Position numbers and translations under genes: made by a program
Shown: piece after piece, positions 11,329 to 23,300 of the stretch
How positions within the stretch are numbered: position 1 is the first letter of the stretch
Layout of the letters: every line of letters starts with the position of its first letter
Assembly (NCBI RefSeq): GCF_017562075.2
Contig: NC_054082.1
Coordinates: 27,280,208 to 27,344,207, forward strand
Direction: 5' to 3'
Length of the DNA stretch: 64,000 nt
Source: Anopheles merus
Lineage: Eukaryota > Arthropoda > Insecta > Diptera > Culicidae
Notes under the pieces: model-generated
Told to the model about the DNA's origin: nothing
Databases searched by the model: none
Seen by the model: the letters and a program-made list of their open reading frames with translations, nothing else

Positions 11329-14300
11329 CTGGGAGGGAAGAATTGTTGGGAGTTAGTAAAAGCAGATGACACAATTGGGAGGGAAATGGTATGCAGCATT
11401 ATTTCACATCAATCACGCAAGCAAAATTATAAAACGTAATAATAAAAAAGAATCATAGGAAAATCTTTTTCTTATAGTTGGGTGATTTTAATTGACGGTG
11501 TGAACGATACAAAACATCCTATCCATTCGAACTATTCGAACAAAAACTCTGAATAAGAAAAATCGTTAAAATGAACCTCAAATAAATACTATCATACAAA
11601 AACAAAAAAAAGGGACTGCAAAAAAACAAATAAATCGAAATAATATATCGAAATGTAAAATACTCAAAAACAAAGTTTAAAAAAATCCTTGACCTTCGTT
11701 TAAAAAAAACATACACGATTATGTCAAATTTTTGAAATGAAATGAAATGAAATGAACAACTAAATGAAACAACATAAAACACAACAATCATCAACAAACA
11801 ACTACTACCACCACCACCCAAAACACATCAAAACGGGGAAAAGTAAAAGAAAGTTGATTACAAAACTATAACGCAACACACAGAAATAATAACTGGTTTC
11901 GCTTGCTAGTAGTAGTGTTGTTACTCTAAAGACTACAAATGCTTACACTAAAACTATATAAACACTCAGCTAAATAAAACCGCAACCAATATACACCAAT
12001 ATCAATATTCCAAATTCGGATTACACACTATTACTGCACAAGGTTTTTGGTAGAAAAAAAAATGTGTTTAAATATCGCAATATACCGTGATACAAACAAA
12101 ACCGTGAATGATTAAATAAACAATAACTAGCTAGTGCGATGTAATAATAAAATACTGTGTGCTTGCTTGCTTGCTTGCTAGGCTTGTGTGCATGTGCTAA
12201 CGAGGTGTGCTTTTTAAAGTAAATTTGGCAACGCTAAGCAGTATCTATCTATCTTTGTAGTTGCAACAAACAATCGATTACTAAACACAATCGAACGATT
12301 CAAGGTAAAAACACACGGTAGATAAAATGTGAGATATTTTTAAGTAAAAGGTTTAGAAAAACAAAACAATAAGAACACATTTATCAGATCATGCAAAATA
12401 ATGAAAGGGGAAATGAAAGGACTTGTTTTTAACTCTCTGCGTTCCGCACACACATGTGCGCACACCTTTGGCAATGGCAGGGTTATCGTTATATCGTTGA
12501 TAATGTACTGTAACACAGTACTACACTGTATGCATCACACACAGCCGTACTATTATGCATCGTAGTAGCCCGCCGCCCCACGCTCATTCGCACTCGCGCA
12601 CCATCCTGTTGTTGCATTTGTTATCAAGTTTGCCATTACGTTTCTGTTGGTTTCGTACTGTGAGTAAGTATAGAGTCCGCCTAGTCTGTTAGTATCATTT
12701 GTATCTCACTATCTCTTTGTTTTTCTCCCTCTCTCTCTTTACATACTCATTCAGTGAGCTACTTTATATACAACTTATTTGTTTTTTTTTTCTTCTTTTT
12801 GCATTTATATGTTAGAAAGGATGAATTTAGAAGAAGGAAAATATGGTAAAGAAAAGGGGTAAAAAGTGTAAATGAGGTAAAACTAATTGTCAAAAAGAAG
12901 TTAAACATCCCAAACTTGATGAACCATAATGTCAATGATAGAAAGTAGAAGTAATAATAACAATAATAGAGCAAGAGCATCTCAATTTGTTATTATTTCA
13001 ACGATATTACACCCAACAGAAATGGATGAAAACTGTTTTGTTTTTGTTTTAGTTCTTTTTATCGTATTTTTGCTCTTTACTTTTTCTCTTGTTTTACTGT
13101 TTTTACATCATTCTAGCTTTATGTACACTACATGGTTATTTTCTCTTTGTGGTTTTCTCTTTCTCTCTCTCCACAGTATACTATTCGTTCTATGTATATG
13201 CAATTGTTGTGTTTCTGTTGTAATGAATGATGAGTTTCTACTAGCACCGGTGTGGTATATACAATTGATTAAGCCTCTTTTTTGTGTTTTTAATCATTTT
13301 TTCCACTTTCCTATTACTTTCACCACACAAAAAAAAACACGAAACAAACACACAACCAGATGAAAGGTGATCTCCACACAGGGTGATAACACACAAACAG
13401 TAAATAACGGATGGAAAGTGTATGTTTTGCTTCCCTTCTCATGCCACTGAATAGTCATTTGAACAGATGCATTCAATCAGATTATTATGCGTTTTCCTTT
13501 TTTCGTGGTATTGTTTGTGCAAATTAAATAAAAAATTTTTTGGTTGTGTTGCAATGCTAAATTTGTTAACGATTTTTCGTATACTATTTTTCAAAAAAAA
13601 AACGGTGCTTCTTTTTGCTGTTAAACGTAAGGATGCTTATCAATTATGCCTTTTATGGGTTAGAACTGATGAGTTGTACTGATGTGGTTTTGCCCGAACC
13701 CTTTACCCCTTTCCTAGCTGAATTTGATTTGCAATTAAAAAAAATCAACCCGACTGAATGATGTGAGTATTGTTTTTTTTTTAATCGATGATTTTGTCGA
13801 CGAAAGAATTTGTCTTTATTCTGTGTATGTGTGTGTGTCTTCTTAAACTTTGCAGCGTAGCCTACGGAACTTACCTTGTGCGAGATATAGAGTTAGCTGT
13901 AGCTGTCTTTTTAAAGGGATGCTTCCATTACCTGCCAGCATTGGCCGGAAGCTGATAGCACAGACAGACAGACCAGGATGGACAGGATGGAGATGGATGG
14001 TGTTATAGTGTGTGTCCGTGTTCAACAACGACAACAGTAAGAAAACCCCCCCGTTCGTCCGCGTCCACACGTTGCGCTGCGTCACGCGTCATCAGTTACC
14101 ATCGGCGAGCGTGCGGCTTGGCTCACTACTAGCTGCACCGCTAACCGATGCGATTCCGTCGCCGTTCGTTAGGATGGGCTGAGGGAAGGAAGCGGGCGTT
14201 GGATGCAGTGGAGACGTATGCAAATATTGTTGCTGCTGCTGCTGCTTTGGCAGTGACCGCTGAGGACGCTGATACTGTTGTTGCTGTTCTGCTGTATTGG

Positions 14301-17300
14301 TGGTTGGTTTGTAACTGGTTGATGTCAGCACATCCCGATACTGGCCACCCGGGACGGTAATAATCTTGACCGCAGTTGCATTGTGGCATTGCAGTGGCGT
14401 TGATACAGCCAACGCTTTGCTGCCAGCAGCACCAGCAGCAACAACAGTACCAGGATCGGCATGAAGGATGCTTATCTTTGAAGAAGTAGAAACCCGACGA
14501 CGACCAACTACGGTACCCAGGTTACTACGGGAAAGCGTTACACTAGTGTTACCGGTCCGGTCACCACCATCACCACTATCCACGCGTCTTCCTTCCTTGC
14601 CGGCACTGGGCGGACACGGTGGTGCTACAACAATCAGTTCCCGGTCACCGACAGCAGAGCCACCCGAATTACTACCACTATTACTACTACTACTACATCC
14701 ACCATTGGAAAGATCAGTCCTGATCTTGATGACAGTCCCGGTAGTATCACCAGCCGCCTTCGCTTTATTCATCCGCTGTGGTGGTGGTGATATTGGATTC
14801 GATTTCATCGCGCTAAGTATTTTGTACACAACCGGTTCTACCGTCGATCGTCCGGCAGCGGAACCCTCCGGTACGCCCTGCCCATTCCGGGACAGATCGG
14901 AGGTGCTGATCGTTACCGTGTCGGGCGACCGGCCACCATCACGGCCGGTGGTACACTCGATCGTACCCGTTACGCTGTTAATAATGATAGTGGTAGTAAC
15001 GTTAGTTGCGCTATTAGCCTTGCCACCAGTTGTCGCTGGTCGCGAGGAAGAACGCACGCTCGATGATGCTGCAGCTGCGGCGTTTGCTGCCATCTTAGGT
15101 AAGTGAGAGGAGAATGAGGAAGAGGAAGCTTCCACCAAAGCCATCGTCGTTCCGGCAGGAATCGGTAGCGGTTTGTTTGCGGGAGGGCTCTGCTTCCCGT
15201 CGACTATTGCAGCAACTGCCACCGGCGCCGAACCAGCGTGTGTGGTGAAAGGGTTAGCGGTCCATTCATTGCTGCTACTAGTAGCGTAAGAAGCACTGCC
15301 ACCGACCGTACCAGCTGAAGTAGGAGTAGTAGTAGTGGTAGTAGTAGTAGTACTTGTTGTTGTGGTAGTAGAAGAAGTAGTAGTAGCAGTGGCATAGGTA
15401 GTAGTGTTGGTAGTGGCAGTTGCGTTCAGTCCGTGGCCTAAGACCAATATATATATATACATACACACATACTAAGTGTTTATACAATGTTTACGACTCA
15501 GTTGAATGGTGGTTATGCTCGGGCGTTTATGCTCAATATGACGATCGTGCTCAAAGCTTAACTCTTACCCCACCCTCCCAGCGTCCCTAACTGTAGTACG
15601 CATTATGATGGTGTGGGGAAACTTTCACTCCTATGCACGCGGTACATACACACAACGCTTGACGAGCGACAGGATTCTTAAAAGCTTCTTCTGCTTGCAC
15701 ATGATACAATTCCCTATTATACCCTGCATTTATTTAGCATTGCATGAAGCATGAACAGGTTGTTAATTGCTAGCGATCGGAGGGGATAACATACACGCAA
15801 CGGTGCAGAAGAAACTGGGGAAAAGATTTTCCCGATAGAGTTGCAGATTTGGAATGTAACGAAAATGTTACGATATTTTCGAAAGGACTTCGTAAGGAAA
15901 AGTAAGAAAAGTATTAAGGAACGTATCAACGTGTTGGGATATGACTGCATGGTTTGGAAATCAATGAAATTTTACTGCAGAGGTAAGTGTTTAGCCAATC
16001 GGTTTAATATAAACTATAAAATATGTAAAACACTAAAGCCGGTATGTGCAACAATAATTATCTAATCTAACTACTTTTAAAAATTTAACTAAACAATTTA
16101 TGATTACAAAGACATTTACGAAACACGTCTTGAATATTTAAACTCGTCTTTTCAACATTTCTAAGCTAAGAGTGGAACATAAAAGTCAAATTAAATTATA
16201 TATAAAATCTAACGGCAACTATTGAGACATCAACAATAAAACAAAACGATGAGTAAAAGCTAAAAATGTGTCGAATGATTGACAATAGATTTTTCGAAAG
16301 AAAGTGGTACACAGAGAGATGATTCAGATGGTACGAAGGAAGTGCGCGCGCTACTAGTTTAGGTTTGAATTTTTGACGATCAAAAGTATGTGCTGTGTGC
16401 TGTGTGCGTGGACCCCTGCCAGATTGGATTATATTATCCATTAACATCAACAACCCGGTCCCGAACGGAGTGCAGCCAAATTTAAAAGAATTAATTATCA
16501 ACAGCGCAGAAGTGTTGAGATGATGTGTTAGTTAAAACGATTCAAAAAAGCGAACACTCTTCATCACGCTTGAATGTTTAGCAAATAGTTGTTAAAGCAT
16601 ATTTCGAAAAGACGAATTGAAACAAACCAAATCAAACGGTGCATGGCTAGTGTAAGCTCATTGCGTGTTATGATGTGTTAGCACAGAGAAGGTAAACCAA
16701 TCATAGCACAAACAACTCAACACACGTCCGCGGTAAGAAAAAAAACATTTGTCCAAAAGGTTGTGATGCAAAAAAAGCCAAACGTGTCACCAACAAATGG
16801 TGCTCCAGCACAGCAAGATGATGAAACAACCAAAACAAAGCAACAAACGGAAAACACACTCCGACGGAAAACCAAAAACCGTAAAATATCACAACAGTAC
16901 TTGTACCTACTTCGAAGGGAACAGACGAAGGAAGGACGGGAGTCGATATCTAATCGCTCGCGAATCGTGCACTATCGACAGAAGAGGAGGTAGCACTAAT
17001 GGTAGTAGGTAGCAGTAGTTCCTTCTGGAACGTAACGAAATAAATCAAAAGTAAATCTATTAACAAACGTACTGAGTGTGTGTTTGTACACAGCGACAAC
17101 CGTGCAAGGTGCGTATGCGCTTGGTGGTAGTGGCATGCAACACACAGCGCGCCATATTGTTAAGGTTTGTAGTAAGTGCTAGAGAGAACGTAAAAACTCA
17201 ACGTGCATCAATTCTATTGCACCAAATTCCTTCGGCACACAGCTCTGAACTTTTCTCTTCGTCAACCCTCTCTCTCTCTTTCTTTATCTCACTATTGAAC

Positions 17301-20300
17301 GCAGTGAAGAACGCACAGTTAAAAAGCGGAAAATGATAGGTTACACAGTTATGGCTAAAACAAAGAACATGATAAAGCAGGAGGATATTTTAGTTACAGT
17401 AAGAGTATTTGTCACCGAAAATTATAACTTATATTTGAGAACATTTCAAATTTATTGGCGTTGATAAACAAAGAGTAATACTAATTGTAATGTGTAATTA
17501 TCTCGCTTAAAAATAGTCGTTAACAAAAGGTAAAACAAAAATAACTTGAATGAATTCGATAAAAAACACTATAACACGGTATGAAGATATCAAGACAAAA
17601 CAAATCAACTACCTCAAACAGGTTTCTTTTGCAACTAAGTGTTATGCAGATTCGAAATAAAGGTAAACATACTTTTAGCACAATTAAGCACTAACAGCCA
17701 GACCGCATGGCTTGTGATAGAGGTAATGTAATAAAACAATGTTAGCACGGGCACGAAAATGAGATATTCAAGAATTCAACTAACGTAAAACACTTAGCAC
17801 AAAAACAATAATAAATCATCTCACAAAAAAAATGCTGAAAGTTAGCAATGAATGGCAAGGGAAACTAGTAAGAACGGAACAGTGTAAACAACGCATCACC
17901 AATCAATCCGCTACTGCAGGCAAAATGCATTACCAAGCGTTAAATGAAATGAGCTAAACGTTATACGCAAAGGTGTAAGATCAACGTCAATGTCAATGTA
18001 CAAATCGTGATCATCCGAACGCATGCTTACCGTCTACGTCGTTGCGCGAATGGTGATTGTGCCGAATGTGCAGCTGATGGTGATGCCGTCCATCGTCTAC
18101 CACCGACGACAGCGAGTTTATTTCCGGGCTCATTACCAGCGGCGGTGCAACGAGCAATCCGCCACGGACAGCGCTGTGGCCGACCACGCTGCCGCTGGGT
18201 ACGGCACCGCGCGGTACGTGCAGCATATCCGCATCCGGTCCACAATCCATTCCACCGGCCGAGGCGGACGTCGTATAGAGCATCTTCGGGGGCCGCGTGC
18301 CGGCCGGATGTTCCACGATCGGTGAGGTACGTTTCAGGGCATGGTGATGATGGGATGACGTCGAGGACAATGACGATGTAGAAGATGAGGATGATGATGA
18401 GGTGTATTCTAAAAGGAAAATAAAGTAAAGCAAACATATCAATGGTTAAAAAAGCGCAAAATTATTTGGTACGAAAATTCCCCAGTGGTGGTCACTTACT
18501 TTCAGACTTAATGTGTGCAGTTTGTACTATCTGAAGGCTTCCACCGTGGATATTGCTATTGGTACTGTTAATGCTGTTACTGCTACTGTTTATCGTTCCG
18601 GAAGTACTATGATGGATGCTTAGATCGCGCCTATGACGCTCTTCGTCCTCTTCCTTGATCTTGAGTGTTGCGATTACGCGTGCTTGCAACGATGCGGCAA
18701 GTCCTACAACAAAACAGGACACGAATTCAACGTTAGTGGCATGCTCTACACATTCTCAGTTGATACAGACTACATTATCTAACACTCTATTTTACTTCAT
18801 GCAACCCTTTCCTTACCTTCCAAGGGTGGGCCACCGTTTAAGCGGTCCATTCTGTTGTCATCCATTGGGATCATTTCGCCACGAGAGCGGGAAAGCATTC
18901 CCGGCTCGTTCATTACCACCGAACCGCGATGAAGGTCTACCGGATGGCTTGCACGATGCATCGCTAGCGGTGCATGCTGATGATGCATTTGCTGCTGCTG
19001 ATGATGATGCAATCCCAAAGCCGATGCTGACATTGCTGATGGCGAAGGTGATTGAACTGGATGTTGCAGATGCTGTTGCTGGTGCTGCGGGTGCTGCTGG
19101 TGCTGGTGGTGGTGGTGCTGCTGCTGCTGCTGCAACTGTTGCTGTCGCTTATTATGCTCGTCGGTGAAATACGATTCCAGGTACGGTTTCATATCCGCTC
19201 GCGGCAACGCCATGTAAGGCATTGGTTCACCCGAATGATGGCGATCGTGCCCACGGGACGTAGACTGCTGATAAACCGCACCGGGACCTCCAGCAGCACC
19301 ACTACCTGGTGCCGTCGAGTACTGCTGGTGTTGCTGCTGCTGCTGCTGTGAGGAACCACCACCTCGCGGCGATACGATTGTACTCGGCGCAGCTGTAGTG
19401 CCAGCTCCCTTGTGATTTTTAGCATTATATGCCGATACCTGCACCAACGAGGCCAGATTGCTTTGACCGTGCAGATGGTGGACGGGTGACTTGCTGCCAG
19501 AATCTCCGACACTGCCCGGTCTAGAAATGGGGCTGTACGTTCCGCCGCCGCTGCTTCCGGGCGGTGGTGGCCCGCCCGCTGCTGCATGTCCTGCTTCCTC
19601 CAGCAGCCGAATGCTTACACGCTCGGGGCGCTGCACGTGCGTATTGATCACCGTGTTGTTACCCGATGCCGGAGGAGCCGACGAATTACCGGATGCGGCA
19701 GACGATTGCTGCTGCTGTTGCTGATGGGAGGACATGTTGATCGCCGCGTTTATGATTGACTGGTTGGATATCTCAAGCGTACGTTCAATTTCACCGTTCA
19801 CCAGATCGCCAATCGTTTTAACCGTGCCCAGTCCGCCACCACTACCACCAGCGCCAGGTCCTCCGCTCACCGGACCACCAGCGGCCGGTCCTCCCGCCGA
19901 TGGGTGGGTTAGCTTCTCCTGGGACAGATGTCGACGAAGCGCCATCTTTGCCGGCGACACTTGCGTGTAGTCGGGCTGGGAGGACGTCGAACCGGGGCGC
20001 GAATTGTTTCCACCGTGCTGCTGCCCGGATCCTTGCGATCCAACGCCGGGCGAATGTGTCACCAGCGGGATCGGTTGCTGTTGCCCACCGTACCGTGCAC
20101 CACCACTACCCATCGTAGACGCTCCAGCGGATGCCGGTCCGTAGTCGGCTGCCGGGAAGCTGTCGAGCGAGTTGGTTGACGAGCTGCGCGAATGGCTCTG
20201 CAGCGCCACCGCCGACGTGTCGAGCATTGGTGGCCCATTGCCGGCCGCACCACTGGGCCCGCTTGCACGCGGATCGAAACGGAAATTTTCCGGCGCCTTA

Positions 20301-23300
20301 AACTCTAGAATTTTCCCATCCACCAAGGACTGCGGCATGCCGCGATGATGATGCTGATGCAACGGATGATGCGGATGGTCGATCGGCAAGCCACCGCCGT
20401 GGGCGGCGGCAGCGTACAGCATGGCACGCTCGCGCTCCTGCTGCTGGATGATTTGCTGGTGCGTGCTCAATGCGGACGAGCCCGGCGAATGGTGACTCAT
20501 CCCGGCCACGGGTCCGCCCTTCGGATAGGGATACTTCGAACTCGGTGAGATCTTTGTCGAGGCGCTGCCAGCGATACTACTCGCTGGCGGCCCGGTGGGA
20601 TGCATTTTGTACGGAGACGTTGGCACGGGCGAGGTCGAAATCGAGGTACTGGCATTCAGATGGTGTGCGCCGCTGGTGATTACGTTCAGCATTCCCTGCT
20701 GCTGCTGCTGCTGCTGCTGCTGATGTTGATGCTGCTGTTGCAACTGGTAATGCTGGTGCTGTTGCTGCTGCTGCTGATGATGAAGAGATTGTTGCGCATG
20801 AGGATGGTGAGGATGATGGAGCAGTTGCTGTTGCTGTTGGTACTGTGATTGACTGACCTGATGTGGATGTATCTGCTGCTGATGCGCCGGATTGTGCGCC
20901 GAAGGGCTGGGCCCTCGTCCACCGGACGACGAGCGAGCGGACATATCTTGAGCGACCACCATCTGATGTGGATGATGCGACCCTGCCCCGGGAGAGGATT
21001 GCAGATAGACCGTCGTCTTTCCGGGACCGGCAGCCGATCCATAGCCTGCCCCCGATGCAGATGTCGCTTTCAACGGTGATCCAGCGGGCTCCATCGTTAG
21101 CGGCTGATGGCCGCCGCTTCCACTGCGATGATGAGCATCACGGTGGCCAGCACCAGGCGATGGGCCAGTCGGTGGAGGTCCAGTTACCGTTAAGGACACT
21201 GGCGCCGGTGCCGAGCTTGCTGTGTTTCCCGTTTTGGGGGATCCTTGCAGTACGGAGGTGATGATACTCTTCAGGCGATCCTCGAAGTTGACCACCTTAT
21301 GCGAATCTTGCAGCTTTCCACCGCCACCACTGCCGCCACTACCTCCACCACGTCCCGTACCGCTAGAACCTTCGGCGGCGTTCCGTCCACCACCGCTGTG
21401 ATGCTCGTTTGACGCAGTGCCAGGTACGAAACACTTCGGAAGCGACCCACCGCCCGTAGGTACAGGTGGTGGCACGGCCCCACTGGACCCCCCACTGTTG
21501 CTACGATGATGATGGTGAGCCTTGTTGATGGTAGAGGCTGGCGCAGGCATCAACGCTGTATCCGGATGGTGTAGATGAGGATGGACAGGTGCATGCGACG
21601 GTTGCGAGTGCGGCTGTTGATGATGATGAGGGTACGGCTGCTGTTGTGGAGCTGGTGCGCCCACTGTAGGTGGGTGTGCAATGTGCTGCGGTGCCGCAGT
21701 ACCGGCAGCTGCACTCGATCCATGGCCTGCGGTGACCACGGGGGCGAGTTTGCCCTCGCTGCTACGTTCTTTGGAAGCGTGTTTGCCGGCAGCGAGAAGC
21801 TTGCCCGCTTCGATCTGCCTGCCCGTTTCGAGTATCTTCTGGGCGAGGATCTCCGGATTGTTCTCCTCAATCTTGCCAATGTCCGGTATTTCGGGCCACT
21901 CCTGCGAGCGGGTTCGATTTTCGCGAGACTTTCGCTGTGCCGACCGCGAAGATCCACTACCGGATCCTTGCTTCGTCGGCGTGGACGGTACAGTCACCGA
22001 AGCCGACCCAACACCTGCCATTGGTGGAGGAGGCAAGGGCGCAGCACTTCCGGCGACACCTACCGGTCCGGCCGCCGCTCCTGCCGGTAGCGTGCGGACA
22101 GGGTCGGACGTGTGTTTGCTGGTGGTAATGCCGTCCGGATGGATGTGTTCGCGTTCTCGCCCACCGCCAATCGTAGCCGGGTGCAACTGACCCGCGTGCC
22201 CGTACTGCTCCCGATCACGATCACGCACTTCCGTTGCTCGAGCAACCGAAATGATCGTCGACGTGGCAGCGGCAGCAGCAGCCGCCGCCGTAGACGACGC
22301 ACTGTTGTGATTGCTGTTTGGCGCCGTTGCCGATAAACCTACCACCATCGATTTGCGCTCCTCCGTAAGCTTTTCTATCAGATTCAGCTCCGTTTCCAGA
22401 TTGGAGACTTGTGCGTACAGCTTCTTGCGCTGGGATAGCGTGCTGGCGATCGCTTTCAGGACGAGCTCGTTTGAGCTGGAAGAGGTAAGCTCAGCATCCT
22501 CCTGCTTAATGTACGGCTGGTGCGGGTGTAGCTGCTGGTGCTGTTGCTGTTGCTGATGCTGCTGCTGTTGCTCGACCGTCAGCTTCGTAAGATGCTGCAT
22601 CACCAGCCGCTTCTGCTCCTGCTCGATCACGTTCACCTGGTTCTGCAGCTTCGCTGCCATCACCTGCAGCTCCTTATGCCGGCCGACGATCTCTTTCGCC
22701 TTGCACAGCAAATCGTTCTGGCTGGTCGTGCTAATGCCCAGCTCATTCATGCGTGCCTTCAGCAGTGCCACACTGTCGTCGATCAGCACCTTAATCTGCT
22801 TCTCGAGCTGGCCAGCCCGATTCATTAGCCGCTGGTTGCGCTCCTTCTCTCGGTCAAACTGCTGCTGCACGTTGTCCTTGTACGATGGCTTGCGCATCGC
22901 TTCGATCGTCTTCATAAACTGAGTCCTAAAGAAAGAAAGAAGGGAAGAAAAAACACAAATTTAGGTAACTCAGAGAGAGAAAGATAATAACCACACACCA
23001 AAAAACGGAACCACTTACTTGTACAAGTCGAGCAGTATTTGTAGCGCGTACGGCGTCTCCGACGGGGCCTCCGGAATGTCCAGTTCGTTGTGCTGCATAT
23101 CGCCCGCCAGTGAGGTAAGCTGCTGGTCGACGCATCCCGGTGCCGGCGGCAACCGCTTGCCAATCATCTGTTCCGACGTGCTCAGCAGCGTCTCGTTGTG
23201 CAGCAAATCCAGCCCGGCAATGTTCAGCGGACGCCGCTGCCGTCCCTTGCCCTTAACGCGGCCCCGTTTCTTGCCGCCAGCCATCGCCGCCGCAGCTGCT

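Noticed and set aside
21575..22090. 171-aa open frame on + within DOT1 exon C
   Set aside because: Shadow of the long minus-strand exon; Arg-rich composition and no recognisable motif.
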